A DNA stretch of 40,679 nt from Hyphomicrobiales bacterium (GTDB lineage: Bacteria > Pseudomonadota > Alphaproteobacteria > Rhizobiales > Rhizobiaceae): NCBI GenBank assembly GCA_026400435.1, contig JAPLOZ010000075.1, positions 1-40,679 of the forward strand, written 5' to 3'. Each line of letters opens with the position of its first letter. Positions within the stretch are counted from its first letter, which is position 1. Below are positions 1 to 9,143 of the stretch, piece after piece. Below the pieces are notes generated by a model, which was given only the letters and a program-made list of their open reading frames with translations, was not told the DNA's origin and ran no database searches. Made by a program: the position numbers and the translations under genes.

Positions 1-1
1 A

Positions 2-1540
2 CGCCTGCTGCGGCAGCGGCTGGGACGCTCCTGGCGTTCCCTGCCCAGGCAAGACAGGCCGCCGCTGGTCATCAGCCGGCAGGAGAACAACACCCAGCGG
101 ATCGTCGCCTTGGATGAGGCGGCGGCGCGCCTCAGGCTGAAGCCAGGCATGGGCATCGCGGACGCGCGCGCCATGTATCCCGCGATCGAGATCGTCGCTG
201 CGGATGCCGAGGCCGACCGTCGCCTGCTCGAGGCGTTGGCCGACTGGTGCGATCGCTATACGCCGCTCGTCGCGCTCGACGGAGCGGACGGCCTCTTCCT
301 AGACATCACCGGCTGCGCACATCTCTTTGGCGGCGAGGAAGCTCTTGTCGATGCCCTGCTGGGGCGCTGTCTGGAGCAGGGTTTTCGCGCCCGGGCAGGG
401 CTCGCTTCCACGCCGGGCGCTGCCTGGGCGGCGGCGCGTTTCTCCAGCGGCCACGCCGTTCTTGATGACGGCTGCGAAAAGTCCTTTTTCGTCGATCTGC
501 CGCTTGCCGCCCTGCGGCTCGAGGAAGGCACGATATCGAGGCTTGAGGGCGTCGGCCTGAGGACGTCCGGAGCGGTCATGTCAGCGCCCCGCGCGCCGCT
601 TGCGCGCCGCTTCGGCGCCATGCTGCTTTTGCGGGTCGACCAGGCGCTTGGAGAGATCGACGAAGTCATTTCGCCGCGCCGGCCCATAGCGCCCTTTTCC
701 GTCGAACGACATCTTGCCGAGCCGGTCGGCCTGATCGAGGACATAGAGCGGCTGGTCCTTGTTTTGGCGGGCAGCCTCAAGCAGGATCTCGAGCGGCGCG
801 GCGAAGGCGCGCGCCTTTTCGAACTGTTGCTCTTCAGGGTCGATGGCGCCGTCTCGCGTATCTCGGCAAGCGCCTCGCTGCCAATGCGCGATCCCGTGGC
901 CATCGGTCGGCTTTTCCGCGAAAGGCTGGCAGCGCTCGGCGAGGCACTTGAACCTGGCTACGGCTTCGATCTCGTTCGTCTCGCGGCCGGCGCGACTGCG
1001 TCCCTGGACACACCTCAGGCCGATCTGGGCGGCGAGGACCGGACCGACAGCGAGGACATCGCGCTTTTCGCGGACCGCGTGCGGGCCCGGCTCGGGCGGG
1101 AGGCGATGCTGTCGCCCCTGCTTGTCGAGAGCCATCTGCCCGAACGCGCCGCCTCGCTCGTTCCCGCCGACAGTGGGCCTCCAGAAAGAAGAGCCCCCGT
1201 CCTGCCCCGCGGGGAGGCGGATGTGTTGCCGTCCCGCCGTGCACCAGAGCGGCCCTTGCGGCTGTTTCGCCGTCCCGAGCCGATCGACGTGCCGGCGACG
1301 GACGTGCCGGAAGGTCCCCCGCTCAACTTCCGCTGGCGGCGGGCCATGCACCGCGTCCTGCGCGCCGAAGGTCCCGAGCGCATCGCTCCCGAATGGTGGC
1401 GCGAGGACAAGGGGGCGCCCACGCGCGACTATTTTCGCGTCGAGGATAACCGGGGTCATCGCTACTGGCTTTTCCGCGAGGGCCTTTACGATGGCGCCGG
1501 CGTCAGCCCGCGCTGGTATCTGCAGGGCATCTCCGCATGA
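2..1540 (+). CDS. imuB: ImuB, Y-family polymerase-like protein (5' end outside window)
   Basis: The reading frame is open from base 2, and 512 residues are visible before the TGA; the start lies upstream of the window. The visible part matches the Y-family polymerase-like ImuB group: palm and finger-like segments early (around L-D-I-T-G in the first third), a little-finger-like region in the middle, and a long C-terminal extension ending in a W/Y/R-rich block. ImuB is known as a catalytically inactive hub that bridges the beta clamp, ImuA and DnaE2 during SOS-induced translesion synthesis. The stop overlaps the ATG of dnaE2 (ATGA at 1537-1540), so the two are translationally coupled. imuA is expected just upstream but is not in view. 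Confidence 0.9.
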   Translation, partial: RLLRQRLGRSWRSLPRQDRPPLVISRQENNTQRIVALDEAAARLRLKPGMGIADARAMYPAIEIVAADAEADRRLLEALADWCDRYTPLVALDGADGLFLDITGCAHLFGGEEALVDALLGRCLEQGFRARAGLASTPGAAWAAARFSSGHAVLDDGCEKSFFVDLPLAALRLEEGTISRLEGVGLRTSGAVMSAPRAPLARRFGAMLLLRVDQALGEIDEVISPRRPIAPFSVERHLAEPVGLIEDIERLVLVLAGSLKQDLERRGEGARLFELLLFRVDGAVSRISASASLPMRDPVAIGRLFRERLAALGEALEPGYGFDLVRLAAGATASLDTPQADLGGEDRTDSEDIALFADRVRARLGREAMLSPLLVESHLPERAASLVPADSGPPERRAPVLPRGEADVLPSRRAPERPLRLFRRPEPIDVPATDVPEGPPLNFRWRRAMHRVLRAEGPERIAPEWWREDKGAPTRDYFRVEDNRGHRYWLFREGLYDGAGVSPRWYLQGISA

Positions 1541-4500
1541 GCGCGCCCGCCTATGTCGAGTTGGCAGTGCAGTCCAATTTCTCCTTCCTGCGCGGCGCGT
1601 CGCGGCCCGAGGAGCTGGTCGTGGCCGCCGCGCTTCTCGGCCATGCCGGCATGGGCCTGGCCGACCGCAACACGGTGGCCGGGGTCGTGCGGGCCTGGAG
1701 CCAGTCGAAGCATATCGAGATCGAAAAGCGTGCGCCGGTCATCCTTCCCTATCATCCCGGCGCCCGGCTGGTGTTTTGCGACGGCACGCCGGATGTGCTC
1801 GCCTATCCCCGGGACCGCGAGGGTTGGGGGCGGCTTTGCCGGATGCTCACGCAGGCGAACCTGCGCGAGGAAAGCGGGAAGGGTGCGCCGATGCTCTATC
1901 GCGGCGACCTCATGGAATGGGGCGACGCCCTGTCGCTCGCGATCCTGCCCGATCCGCACGCCGATGCGGACAGCAACCTGGCATTGCTCCACAGCCTTGC
2001 CGGGCGCTTCGGCGAGGCAATCCGCCTCGCCGTGGCGCCGGCATATTGCGGCAACGATCGCTTCAGGCTGGAGCAGGCGGCCGGCCTCGCCGACGCGGCC
2101 GGCATGAAGCTGATGGCTGTAAACGACGTCCTCTATCATGCGCCGGGGCGACGGTCGCTGCAGGATGTGGTTACCGCGATTCGCCTCAACGTACCGGTGG
2201 CGAGCGCCGGCCTTCAACTCGAGGCAAATGCCGAGAGGCACATGAAACCGCCCGTCGAGATGGCCCGGCTGTTCCGGCATCACCCGCAGGCGCTGGCCGA
2301 GACCGTCCGCTTTGCCGGTGAACTGTCCTTCTCGCTGAACGAGCTGAAGCACAATTATCCCGAGGAGACCACCGCCGAGGGGGTGGACCCTCAGACCGAA
2401 CTGGAGCGGCTGACCAGGCAAGGCGCACACAAGCGTTACCCTTCCGGCGTTCCGGAAAAGGTCGACGGGCTGATTGCCCACGAACTCGAGATCGTCGCGC
2501 TCAAGAAATATGCGCGATACTTTCTCACCGTGTACGACATCGTGCGCTTCGCACGCTCGCAGGAGGTCGGCATTTTCTGCCAGGGGCGCGGTTCCGCGGC
2601 CAATTCGGTGATCTGCTACTGCCTGGGCATCACTGACGTGGATCCGGCCCTGACGGACGTCCTTTTCGAACGCTTTGTTTCGACGGAGCGCGATGAGCCG
2701 CCCGACATCGATGTCGATTTCGAACATGATCGCCGCGACGAGATCATTGCCTACATCTACGACAAGTACAGCGGCAAGCGTACCGCGCTGGCCGCCGCCG
2801 TCACCAGCTATCGCGGCCGCTCGGCGCTGCGCGAGGTCGCCAAGGCGATGGGTCTTTCGGATGACATTCGCGGTGCGCTTTCGGGCTCGATCTGGGGCTG
2901 GTGGTCGTCGAGGCTGGGCGAGAAGGAGGCCCGCGCCGGCGGGCTCGACCAGGCCGATCCGCGCTCGCAACACGTCATCGAGCACGCCAACGAGATCCTC
3001 GGCTTTCCGCGCCATCTGTCCCAGCATGTCGGCGGCTTCGTCATCACCAGGGACCGGCTCGACGAGATCGTGCCGATCGTCAAGACGGCAATGGACGAGC
3101 GCAAGATGGTGGAGTGGGACAAGGACGATCTCGACGCGGTCGGCATCCTCAAGGTCGACATCCTGGCGCTCGGCATGCTGTCCTGCCTGCGTCGCTGCTT
3201 CCATCTCCTGCGCAATCACTACGATGTCCGAAACGAGTACGGCCAATCCGTCGTCGATCTTTCGACCCTGCCCAAGGAGGCGCCCGAGGTCTATGACATG
3301 ATCTGTCGCGCCGATACGCTCGGCGTCTTCCAGATCGAATCGCGCGCGCAGATGTCCATGCTGCCGCGTCTCAGGCCACGCAGGTTCTACGACCTCGTGA
3401 TCGAGGTCGCAATCGTGCGCCCGGGCCCCATTCAGGGCGATATGGTGCATCCTTACCTGCGCCGCCGCCAGGGGCTGGAGAAGGTGGAGTATTACAAGCC
3501 CGAACTGAAGGCGATCCTCGGACGCACCCTGGGAGTCCCGCTTTTTCAGGAACAGGCGATGAAGATCGCCATCGACATCGGCGGGTTCTCGCCCAGCGAA
3601 GCGGACAAGCTGCGCCGCGCCATGGCGACCTTCCGGCGAAACGGGACCATCCACAAATACCGCGACCGGATGATCGAGGGGATGGTGGGCCGAGGCTATC
3701 CTGAAGAATTCGCGCAGCGCTGTTTCAAGCAGATCGAGGGTTTTGGCGAATACGGCTTTCCTGAAAGCCACGCCGCCTCCTTCGCGCTGCTGGTCTATGC
3801 TTCCTGCTGGTTCAAGGCCTTCTATCCCGACGTCTTCTGCGCGGCGATCCTGAATTCCCAGCCGATGGGCTTCTATGCGCCGGCGCAACTGGTGCGCGAC
3901 GCGCGCGACCACGGCGTTGCCATCCGCGCCGTCGATATCAACCATTCGGTCTGGGACTGCACGCTGGAAGGGGTGGAATTCGACCCCTCGCGCATTCTGG
4001 ACAGACATGCCGGGATGCGCAGCCTCATCAGAAGCGCGCATGCCGTCCGGCTTGGCTTCCGCCAGGTAAAAGGCCTGTCGGACAAGCGCATCGCAGCCTT
4101 CGTCGAGCGACGGGGCATCGGCTACGAATCCGTGCGCGACGTATGGCTGCGTTCCGGTCTCGATGTCGGCGACATCGAGAGGCTTGCCGACGCAGATGCG
4201 TTCCGCTCGATCGGCCTCGATCGCCGCGCGGCGCTCTGGCAGGTTCGCGCGCTGGACCGCCGCTCCGCCGCCGAAACGATGCCGCTGTTCGAGCGGCCGG
4301 ACGTGCGCCTGCGCGACAACGAACCGGAAACCCGCCTGCCCGTCATGCCGCCAGGCGAACATGTCATTCACGACTACCGTTCGCTTGGGCTATCCCTCAA
4401 GGCGCACCCCGTTTCCTTCCTGCGCGGCCGGCTTGAGCGTTCCGGCGTAACGCCGAACGAGCGGCTTCCATCGGTCCGCAACGCGAGCCGGGTAACCGTC

Positions 4501-4911
4501 TGCGGACTCGTCCTGGTGCGCCAGCGCCCGGGCAAGGGCAACGCCATCTTCCTGACCCTGGTGGACGAGAACGGCGTCGCCAACATCATCGTTTGGAAGC
4601 GCGACTTCGAGCGGCTGCTGCCTGTCATCATGGGATCGAAGCTGATCTGCGTGACCGGGAAGCTGCAATGCGAGTCCGGCGTCATTCACATCGTCGCCGA
4701 CCGCATGGAGGATTTCACGCCGTGGCTGGCGGAACTGTCGGAGAAGGCGCGCGCAATCGACATTCTGGCCCGCGCCGACGAAGTCAGGAACCCCGGAACC
4801 GATCAGCGGCTGAAGCCAAAGGCGCGGCTGCGCGGCGGTACCCCGGCCGTCGGCGAGGAACTTTTTGGCGAGGCACAAAAAGTGATGCCCAAGGGGCGCA
4901 ATTTCCAGTGA
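1537..4911 (+). CDS. dnaE2: Error-prone DNA polymerase III alpha subunit DnaE2 (ImuC)
   Basis: This 1124-residue protein has the length and layout of DnaE2. An N-terminal PHP domain runs over about residues 1-270. The C-family polymerase core carries the catalytic acidic motif P-D-I-D-V-D-F-E near residue 389 and the third aspartate in V-D-I-L-A-L-G near residue 541. A C-terminal OB-fold segment lies near residues 980-1060. DnaE2 extends primers over lesions and causes most damage-induced mutations together with ImuA and ImuB. The ATG overlaps the imuB stop by four bases. In relatives the cassette is LexA-controlled, but its promoter is upstream of this window. No frameshift or missing key residue was seen. 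Confidence 0.95.
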   Translation: MSAPAYVELAVQSNFSFLRGASRPEELVVAAALLGHAGMGLADRNTVAGVVRAWSQSKHIEIEKRAPVILPYHPGARLVFCDGTPDVLAYPRDREGWGRLCRMLTQANLREESGKGAPMLYRGDLMEWGDALSLAILPDPHADADSNLALLHSLAGRFGEAIRLAVAPAYCGNDRFRLEQAAGLADAAGMKLMAVNDVLYHAPGRRSLQDVVTAIRLNVPVASAGLQLEANAERHMKPPVEMARLFRHHPQALAETVRFAGELSFSLNELKHNYPEETTAEGVDPQTELERLTRQGAHKRYPSGVPEKVDGLIAHELEIVALKKYARYFLTVYDIVRFARSQEVGIFCQGRGSAANSVICYCLGITDVDPALTDVLFERFVSTERDEPPDIDVDFEHDRRDEIIAYIYDKYSGKRTALAAAVTSYRGRSALREVAKAMGLSDDIRGALSGSIWGWWSSRLGEKEARAGGLDQADPRSQHVIEHANEILGFPRHLSQHVGGFVITRDRLDEIVPIVKTAMDERKMVEWDKDDLDAVGILKVDILALGMLSCLRRCFHLLRNHYDVRNEYGQSVVDLSTLPKEAPEVYDMICRADTLGVFQIESRAQMSMLPRLRPRRFYDLVIEVAIVRPGPIQGDMVHPYLRRRQGLEKVEYYKPELKAILGRTLGVPLFQEQAMKIAIDIGGFSPSEADKLRRAMATFRRNGTIHKYRDRMIEGMVGRGYPEEFAQRCFKQIEGFGEYGFPESHAASFALLVYASCWFKAFYPDVFCAAILNSQPMGFYAPAQLVRDARDHGVAIRAVDINHSVWDCTLEGVEFDPSRILDRHAGMRSLIRSAHAVRLGFRQVKGLSDKRIAAFVERRGIGYESVRDVWLRSGLDVGDIERLADADAFRSIGLDRRAALWQVRALDRRSAAETMPLFERPDVRLRDNEPETRLPVMPPGEHVIHDYRSLGLSLKAHPVSFLRGRLERSGVTPNERLPSVRNASRVTVCGLVLVRQRPGKGNAIFLTLVDENGVANIIVWKRDFERLLPVIMGSKLICVTGKLQCESGVIHIVADRMEDFTPWLAELSEKARAIDILARADEVRNPGTDQRLKPKARLRGGTPAVGEELFGEAQKVMPKGRNFQ

Positions 4912-4940
4912 CGCCACCCCGGCCGGCCCGGCGGCCGGTT
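4912..4940. terminator. GC-rich hairpin between convergent dnaE2 and trm112
   Basis: Between the two convergent stop codons lies a CCGG/GGCC-rich stretch that can fold into a strong stem, with no clear T-tract. It is a plausible bidirectional terminator; evidence is limited to the inverted-repeat appearance. Confidence 0.35.
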
Positions 4941-5164
4941 CAATCCCTCCGCGCGGGTGGCGACGGCTCGTCCGGATCGACCGCCCGCGCCTCCGAGGGC
5001 AGCAGAACGGGAATACCGTCCCGCACCGGGTAGGCAAGCTTGGCAAGCTTCGACACCAGCTCGCAACGCTCGGCATCCCAGACGAGCGGACCCTTGGTCA
5101 GGGGGCACGCAAGCAGTTCAAGCATCTTTACATCGATGCCGGACAACCGTTGAACTGCGCTCAT
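4940..5164 (-). CDS. Trm112 family protein (UPF0434/YcaR-like)
   Basis: This 74-residue protein has the Trm112-family core: [12 protein letters not shown], then a block ending in [12 protein letters not shown]. In bacteria these small proteins are annotated as UPF0434, often without the full set of zinc cysteines; only a few Cys are present here. Eukaryotic and archaeal Trm112 activates methyltransferases, but the bacterial role is largely unassigned. It is the last gene of a minus-strand run with the LON-domain gene 18 bases upstream, so co-transcription is likely. The N-terminal 13 residues before M-L-E-L-L vary in the family, so the start is less certain than the end. Confidence 0.85.
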   Translation of the reverse strand: MSAVQRLSGIDVKMLELLACPLTKGPLVWDAERCELVSKLAKLAYPVRDGIPVLLPSEARAVDPDEPSPPARRD

Positions 5165-5182
5165 GTGTCTCCACCCCGGCGC

Positions 5183-5854
5183 CTACTGCAGGCTCGATCC
5201 GAAATCCTCGTTGTCGCGAACCAGCGCCATCTCGGTCAGCGCGATGAGCGTGTCGGCCCGCGTCTTCAGATCCGGCGCCTCTAGCAGCGCCTGCTTTTCG
5301 GCCGGTCCATAGGGAGCCATCATCGACAGCGCGTTGACCAGCATCGTGTTGTCAGCGCGGCTTACGCTCTGCCAGTCGGCGTCGAGATCATTGGCCTCGA
5401 GATAGGACCGGAACGCCTTCAGCAAGGCCGGCCGGTTTACCTCCACCCCCGAGGGATCGTCGTCGAGATCGCCGATGAAAGGCGATACCCGGCACTGCCG
5501 AAACGGGGTGCGGACCGCAAGTTCCTCCATCACCCTGAAGCGGCAGACGCCCTGCAGCGTGATCATGTAGCGACCGTCACCGGTTTCGGCGAGCGAGGTG
5601 ATCCGGCCCATGCACCCGACATTCACGATTTCAGGTTCCCCGTCCTCGCGCAGCGCTCCGTCGAAACCGGGCTGGACCATGCCGACAAGCCGCGCCCCGG
5701 CAATCGCCTCGTCGATCATCTGCAGGTAGCGCGGTTCGAAGATGTTGAGAGGCATGCGGCCTCCGGGCAGCAGAACGGCACCCGACAACGGGAAAACCGC
5801 TATCGTTTCGCTGAGATCGGCCAATCGCCGGTAGTTGACGTTTCCCGCCTGCAC
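5183..5854 (-). CDS. LON peptidase N-terminal substrate-binding domain protein
   Basis: The 223 residues correspond to a stand-alone Lon N-terminal domain: F-P-L-S-G-A-V-L-L-P-G-G, then M-P-L-N-I-F-E-P-R-Y near residues 35-45, followed by the V-G-C-M-G-R-I segment. There is no AAA+ ATPase or Ser-Lys protease domain, so this is not a protease. Such proteins are common next to thioredoxin-TPR genes in Alphaproteobacteria, and their function is not established; substrate or chaperone binding is an inference. The start at 5854 is GTG and gives the usual N-terminus (M-Q-A-G-N). It lies 154 bases downstream of the thioredoxin gene and just upstream of trm112. Confidence 0.88.
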   Translation of the reverse strand: MQAGNVNYRRLADLSETIAVFPLSGAVLLPGGRMPLNIFEPRYLQMIDEAIAGARLVGMVQPGFDGALREDGEPEIVNVGCMGRITSLAETGDGRYMITLQGVCRFRVMEELAVRTPFRQCRVSPFIGDLDDDPSGVEVNRPALLKAFRSYLEANDLDADWQSVSRADNTMLVNALSMMAPYGPAEKQALLEAPDLKTRADTLIALTEMALVRDNEDFGSSLQ

Positions 5855-6008
5855 GCGCTGCTCCGAACTGTTCCAGCCGTTAATCTGGTGTCGTGCCGCT
5901 CCCCTGCAAGTCCCGACCTTGGAGATTACAGCAATATCAGGCGTTTCAGTCAGCTTGGAACTTACGATGCAAGCGGCAGTATTGCATCTCCCCCATGCCG
6001 ACCTGATC

Positions 6009-6986
6009 CTACGAAAAAAGGATCGACGACAGTTTTCTGCGCGCCGAAAGGGTCGCGTCGTCGGTCATGCCCCACGCTTCGAAAAACTTGAGCAATTGCG
6101 TACGCGCACCGTCATCGTTCCAGGTCCGGTCGGCCCTGACGATGTAGAGCAGGCTGTCAGCCGCCTCTTCCCGCCTGCCCTGCGCATTCTCGATCATAGC
6201 GAGGTCGAAGCGCGCCTGGTGATCCCCCGGGTTCTCCGCCAACCTCCGCTGGAACGGCTCGGCATCGCCGAGGCTCGCCGCCTCGGCCGCCAGTTTCATT
6301 TTCGTCTTCACCGCCGCGATGGACGCCACGCCCTGCTTGTCTTCGGGTAGGCGGTCAATGACCTCCTGCGCGCCTGCGGCGTCGCCGGCTTCAAACAGAA
6401 GGTCGGCGAGCCCGGCGATCGCCTCGACATTGTCCGGCTGCTCCTGCAGCACTGCGTCGAATATGTCGGCTGCCGTTTGCAGGTCGCCCGCTTCGCGCGC
6501 CTGCCTGGCCGCTGCAAGCGCCTCGGCGATCTGCGGCTGGCCGCCGTTCTTGCCGACCAGTTTCTGGATGAAGTCGCTGATCTGCGTTTCCGGGACGGCC
6601 CCCATGAAGCCATCGACTGGTTGGCCGTTGTTGAAGGCTATCACTGCGGGAATCGACTGGATGCCGAGCTGGCCGGCGATCGCCGGGTGCTCGTCAATGT
6701 TCATCTTGACCAGCTTGACCGCGCCTTTGGCCGCCGCCACCACTCTCTCGAGCGCCGGCTGGAGCTGCTTGCATGGCCCGCACCATGGCGCCCAGAAGTC
6801 GACAAGCACAGGCTGTTTGCGCGACTCCTGTAACACTTCGACCGCGAAATTCGCGGTCGTCACGTCTTTGACCTGGAGCGGCGCGACCGGCTGCGGAATG
6901 CCTGCTGACGCGGGTTGCGCGCCATAACTCACATTCGTGGAATACTGGCCGCCCATGCCGCCGAACGGATTGTCCTTGTCACTCAT
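6009..6986 (-). CDS. Thioredoxin-TPR protein (CnoX/YbbN-like co-chaperone)
   Basis: A thioredoxin fold with an intact W-C-G-P-C-K redox motif in the first third is followed by a helical TPR-like C-terminal half with repeated A-G-L-A-D-L and A-A-D-S-L-L type helices. This is the CnoX/YbbN architecture: known members protect or transfer clients to GroEL or DnaK, and some have redox activity. The CXXC pair seen here would allow redox activity. I place the start at the ATG at 6986 (M-S-D-K-D-N-P-F), preceded by GGAAGGGCAGAG; the upstream extension to 7019 lacks a good ribosome binding site. It lies between the YbaK-domain gene and the LON-domain gene on the same strand. Confidence 0.9.
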   Translation of the reverse strand: MSDKDNPFGGMGGQYSTNVSYGAQPASAGIPQPVAPLQVKDVTTANFAVEVLQESRKQPVLVDFWAPWCGPCKQLQPALERVVAAAKGAVKLVKMNIDEHPAIAGQLGIQSIPAVIAFNNGQPVDGFMGAVPETQISDFIQKLVGKNGGQPQIAEALAAARQAREAGDLQTAADIFDAVLQEQPDNVEAIAGLADLLFEAGDAAGAQEVIDRLPEDKQGVASIAAVKTKMKLAAEAASLGDAEPFQRRLAENPGDHQARFDLAMIENAQGRREEAADSLLYIVRADRTWNDDGARTQLLKFFEAWGMTDDATLSARRKLSSILFS

Positions 6987-7026
6987 CTCTGCCCTTCCGA
7001 TGTGTGCACCGGCCACCATGTGGCGA

Positions 7027-7524
7027 TCAGCCCGATACTTTCAAGATGGACGGCTCATGGCCCGTAGCCCTGACGAAGGCAAGGAGATCGTCGGATTTGA
7101 TCGAGGTGGTCGCCTCGTTCGTCAAAGGATGGGCGTTGATCGTGTCATGTTCCGCCAACGCCTGATCGAGCACGAACTTCACGACGCCCGTTCCGTCATT
7201 GATAAGACCGAAGGCTGTCACTGCGCCGGGCACGACGCCCAGGTGTTCCATCAGCGCTTCGGGCCTGCCGAACGAGACGCGGCTTGCCGCTCCGATCACA
7301 TGATGGATCTGTTTGAGGTCGACCTGCGCGTGCTCCTCGACGGTGACCAGGAAGTAATTGTCCTTTTTGTCCTTGAGGAACAGGTTCTTGGTGTGCGCGC
7401 CCGGAATTTCACCCCGCAGAGCCTGCGAATCGGCGACCGTGAAAAGCGGTGGGTGGGACACCGTCGCGACAGCGATGCCAAGGCCCTCGAGATAGGCGAA
7501 TAGCTCGTCTGGCGTTCTGGGCAT
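7027..7524 (-). CDS. Prolyl-tRNA editing (YbaK/ProX-type) deacylase
   Basis: This is a YbaK/aaRS-associated domain of about 166 residues with the ProXp pattern: V-S-H-P-P-L-F-T-V near the N-terminus, G-A-H-T-K-N-L-F-L-K-D-K-K, then the V-I-G-A-A-S-R-V-S-F-G and G-V-V-P-G-A-V-T segments. Family members hydrolyse mischarged Ala-tRNA(Pro) or a related product in trans. The longer open frame begins at 7602, but the ATG at 7524 (M-P-R-T-P-D-E-L) gives the normal family N-terminus. It is 40 bases upstream of the thioredoxin gene in the same direction, so a four-gene minus-strand unit is plausible. Confidence 0.87.
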   Translation of the reverse strand: MPRTPDELFAYLEGLGIAVATVSHPPLFTVADSQALRGEIPGAHTKNLFLKDKKDNYFLVTVEEHAQVDLKQIHHVIGAASRVSFGRPEALMEHLGVVPGAVTAFGLINDGTGVVKFVLDQALAEHDTINAHPLTNEATTSIKSDDLLAFVRATGHEPSILKVSG

Positions 7525-7661
7525 GGCGTGGCATCCAAGGCTGTCAGGTGTCGCCTCCTTTAGAGGCAAACAGGCGTCGGGAACAAGGTCGTCTAACTGC
7601 ACGGTCCTTTCGGGACCTCCGGCAGCGTGCCGATACCCGCTTTGCCGTTCGATATTCCCTG

Positions 7662-7690
7662 TTGCATTAACAAGGCTCTTCGGCCATATA
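7662..7690 (+). promoter_or_regulatory. Probable tRNA-Gly promoter
   Basis: TTGCAT at 7662-7667 and CATATA at 7685-7690 are 17 bases apart, and the mature tRNA starts about 30 bases downstream. The spacing fits a sigma-70 promoter; the -10 match is moderate. Confidence 0.45.
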
Positions 7691-7720
7691 GGCGCGGCTT
7701 GCGGTCGCGAGGCCGCGCGA

Positions 7721-7795
7721 GCGGGTGTAGCTCAGGGGTATAGCACAACCTTGCCAAGGTTGGGGTCGAGCGTTCGAATCGCTTCACCCGCTCCA
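7721..7795 (+). tRNA. tRNA-Gly (anticodon GCC)
   Basis: A complete 75-base tRNA with encoded CCA. The acceptor arms GCGGGTG and CACCCGC pair, the D-loop carries AGGGGT, the anticodon loop is CTTGCCAAG with GCC at its centre, and the T-loop is TTCGAAT. The T stem has one G-T wobble. It is the integration site of the adjacent island: its 3' portion from base 7750 onward recurs exactly at 26408. Confidence 0.97.
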
Positions 7796-7848
7796 GTTTT
7801 CCTCCGGAAATCAAGCATCGAAAAGCCGCGGTTCGCCGCGGTTTTTTC
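7750..7848 (+). repeat. attL: 99-bp direct repeat, copy 1
   Basis: From CTTGCCAAGG in the anticodon stem-loop of tRNA-Gly through the terminator U-tract, this segment matches 26408-26506 base for base (constant offset 18658). Identity stops at 7849. A tRNA 3' end duplicated at both ends of an insertion is the standard footprint of tyrosine-recombinase integration. Confidence 0.93.
7821..7848 (+). terminator. Rho-independent terminator of tRNA-Gly
   Basis: AAGCCGCGG-TTCG-CCGCGG followed by TTTTTT makes a tight stem with a UUCG tetraloop and a U-tract. It lies 26 bases after the tRNA and is part of the 99-bp repeat, so a second copy exists at 26479-26506. Confidence 0.9.
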
Positions 7849-8050
7849 ATTTTGCGGGCAGGGCGGATTTCTTTTGATCGGGGTCACCGCGCGGTCACCG
7901 TTTCCAGGGTGCAAATGGTTCACCACAGCCCACTCCAGTTCTGCACGGTTCTACATCGCTGGAAGTCGCAAGCGCGTTCTCCCACGTACGCTGGCAAACT
8001 CCGGTGAACTGCGTGCTACTCCTTGAATGGCTCAATCTTACGCTTGCCAA
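7849..8050. mobile_element. Remnant right end of a related element
   Basis: From about 7881 the sequence is homologous to 26246-26415, the island's true right end. Both begin with GGGTC(A/G)CCGCGCGGTCACC, share a nearly identical block around GGTGAACTGCGTGCTACTCCTTG, and reach CGCTTGCCAA after exactly 160 bases. It therefore looks like the right end of an earlier sister element with a degenerate att core at 8041-8050. No gene is supported in it. Confidence 0.65.
7881..8050 (+). repeat. Element-end repeat A (left copy)
   Basis: Imperfect direct repeat partner of 26246-26415 with the same 160-base spacing from GGGTC to the att-like CGCTTGCCAA. Two GGTCAC hexamers 11 bases apart (7882 and 7893) resemble arm-type recombinase binding sites. 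Confidence 0.7.
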
Positions 8051-8121
8051 AGCCGTCAACGAAAAGCGATTTCAGGACGCGTTGCGTTGGGCTCTACCCC
8101 TTGAGGTACAAGCGCGACGGA

Positions 8122-8150
8122 GGTCACTTCAGGGTCACACGAGTGGTCAC
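8122..8150 (+). promoter_or_regulatory. Three phased GGTCAC hexamers (possible recombinase arm sites)
   Basis: GGTCAC occurs at 8122, 8133 and 8145, spaced 11 and 12 bases, about 75-100 bases inside the att-like core at 8041-8050. The spacing puts them on one face of the helix, as expected for integrase or excisionase arm sites. The rest of 8051-8330 holds no convincing gene; a short open frame at 8004-8243 has no recognisable content. Confidence 0.45.
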
Positions 8151-8331
8151 AGGCTACCACAAGCGCGCCTAGCGGGAAATCCCGGAGGGCCGCTCCTGAG
8201 GCCTGAGACGGGAGATTCCAACTGGTGCAGGGTTATGCTCTAACCGCCGTCTCGCGGTAAATTATTCTCGAGGACATTCTAGAGTTGGTGCGCCCACTTT
8301 CACGTTGATCGCTTGTCGCTGCAAAATTGTT

Positions 8332-8349
8332 ATTATAATAGCTTCGTAG
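8332..8349. promoter_or_regulatory. ATTATAATAGC motif, site 1
   Basis: ATTATAATAGCTTCGTAG matches 16 of 18 positions of the site at 20456-20473, and its first 11 bases match the site at 16017-16027 in the opposite orientation. It includes a perfect TATAAT (8334-8339) and lies just upstream of the first cargo gene, so it can act as a -10 element, an operator, or both. Confidence 0.55.
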
Positions 8350-8363
8350 AGGGAGCTGTTGAG

Positions 8364-9143
8364 ATGCGGTGCGATTTGAGTGGTCGGGTCGCATTCGTCA
8401 CCGGCGCTGCCGGCGCCATCGGGCGCGTCATCGCAAAGCGTTTTGCCGACAACGGCGCAGCCGTCATCATCGCCGATATCGACCTTGACGGCGCTGTCCG
8501 TGTTGCACGCAGCCTGCCCAACGCCATGGCCTGCGGAGTCGACATCCGTTCGGCGAATTCGGTCGAGGCCGCGATTGCCTCAAGCATCGAGCGCTTCGGA
8601 CGCCTCGACATCCTCGTCAACAATGCCGGCGTCAACACTCTGGCGCATCGCGTCAGTATCGATGCGTTTCCATCAGAGGAATGGGAGCGCATCACCAGCA
8701 TCGACCTCGATGGGCTCTACATCATGAGCCGCGCCGCGCTCCAGCCGATGCTGGCGTCGGGCAGGGGCGGGCGCATTGTCAACATCGCATCGGTTGTCGG
8801 GCTCGCGGCCATGCGCCTGCAAAGCCCGTTCGTCGCCGCCAAGGCCGGCATTATCCACCTGACCCGATCCATGGCGCTCGAACTTGGGGCGCAGGGCATC
8901 CTCACCAACTGCATCGCGCCTGGATCGGTCAAGACCGAGCTCACCGCCAAGCTGTTTTATGGCGAGGACGGCAAGTTTGCCGGCCGCACCAAGGAATTTT
9001 TGGCGCATGTGCCGCTCGGCCGGCCCGGCCAGCCTGAGGAAATCGCCGAGGCCGTGCTGTTTCTGGCCTCGCCCGGCGCCAGCTACATCAACGGCCAGGT
9101 GCTCGCCGTCGATGGCGGCTGGACAGCGGGATTCATGATGTGA
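8364..9143 (+). CDS. SDR family protein with catalytic Tyr replaced by Phe
   Basis: The 259 residues have the classical short-chain dehydrogenase layout: cofactor motif T-G-A-A-G-A-I-G at residues 13-20, N-N-A-G, Ser143, and a C-terminal V-D-G-G-W block. The position of the catalytic tyrosine, 13 residues after Ser143, is Phe156 (P-F-V-A-A-K), while Lys160 is kept. Such a protein should still bind NAD(P) but be impaired in normal proton transfer. The ATG at 8364 has GAGGGAG in front; an upstream TTG at 8313 would place the promoter-like TATAAT inside the gene. The stop overlaps the start of the next, also defective, SDR-like gene (ATGTGA). Confidence 0.85.
   Translation: MRCDLSGRVAFVTGAAGAIGRVIAKRFADNGAAVIIADIDLDGAVRVARSLPNAMACGVDIRSANSVEAAIASSIERFGRLDILVNNAGVNTLAHRVSIDAFPSEEWERITSIDLDGLYIMSRAALQPMLASGRGGRIVNIASVVGLAAMRLQSPFVAAKAGIIHLTRSMALELGAQGILTNCIAPGSVKTELTAKLFYGEDGKFAGRTKEFLAHVPLGRPGQPEEIAEAVLFLASPGASYINGQVLAVDGGWTAGFMM

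Noticed and set aside
1486..4371. 961-codon open frame on the minus strand
   Set aside because: It is the antisense shadow of dnaE2 in high-GC DNA; its translation has no family features while the plus strand has full DnaE2 motifs.
5183..5854. Lon protease
   Set aside because: Only the N-terminal substrate-binding domain is present; ATPase and protease domains are absent.
8004..8243. Small ORF or integrase remnant in the left end
   Set aside because: The translation shows no recombinase motif, and the DNA is better explained by element-end sequence and GGTCAC repeats.
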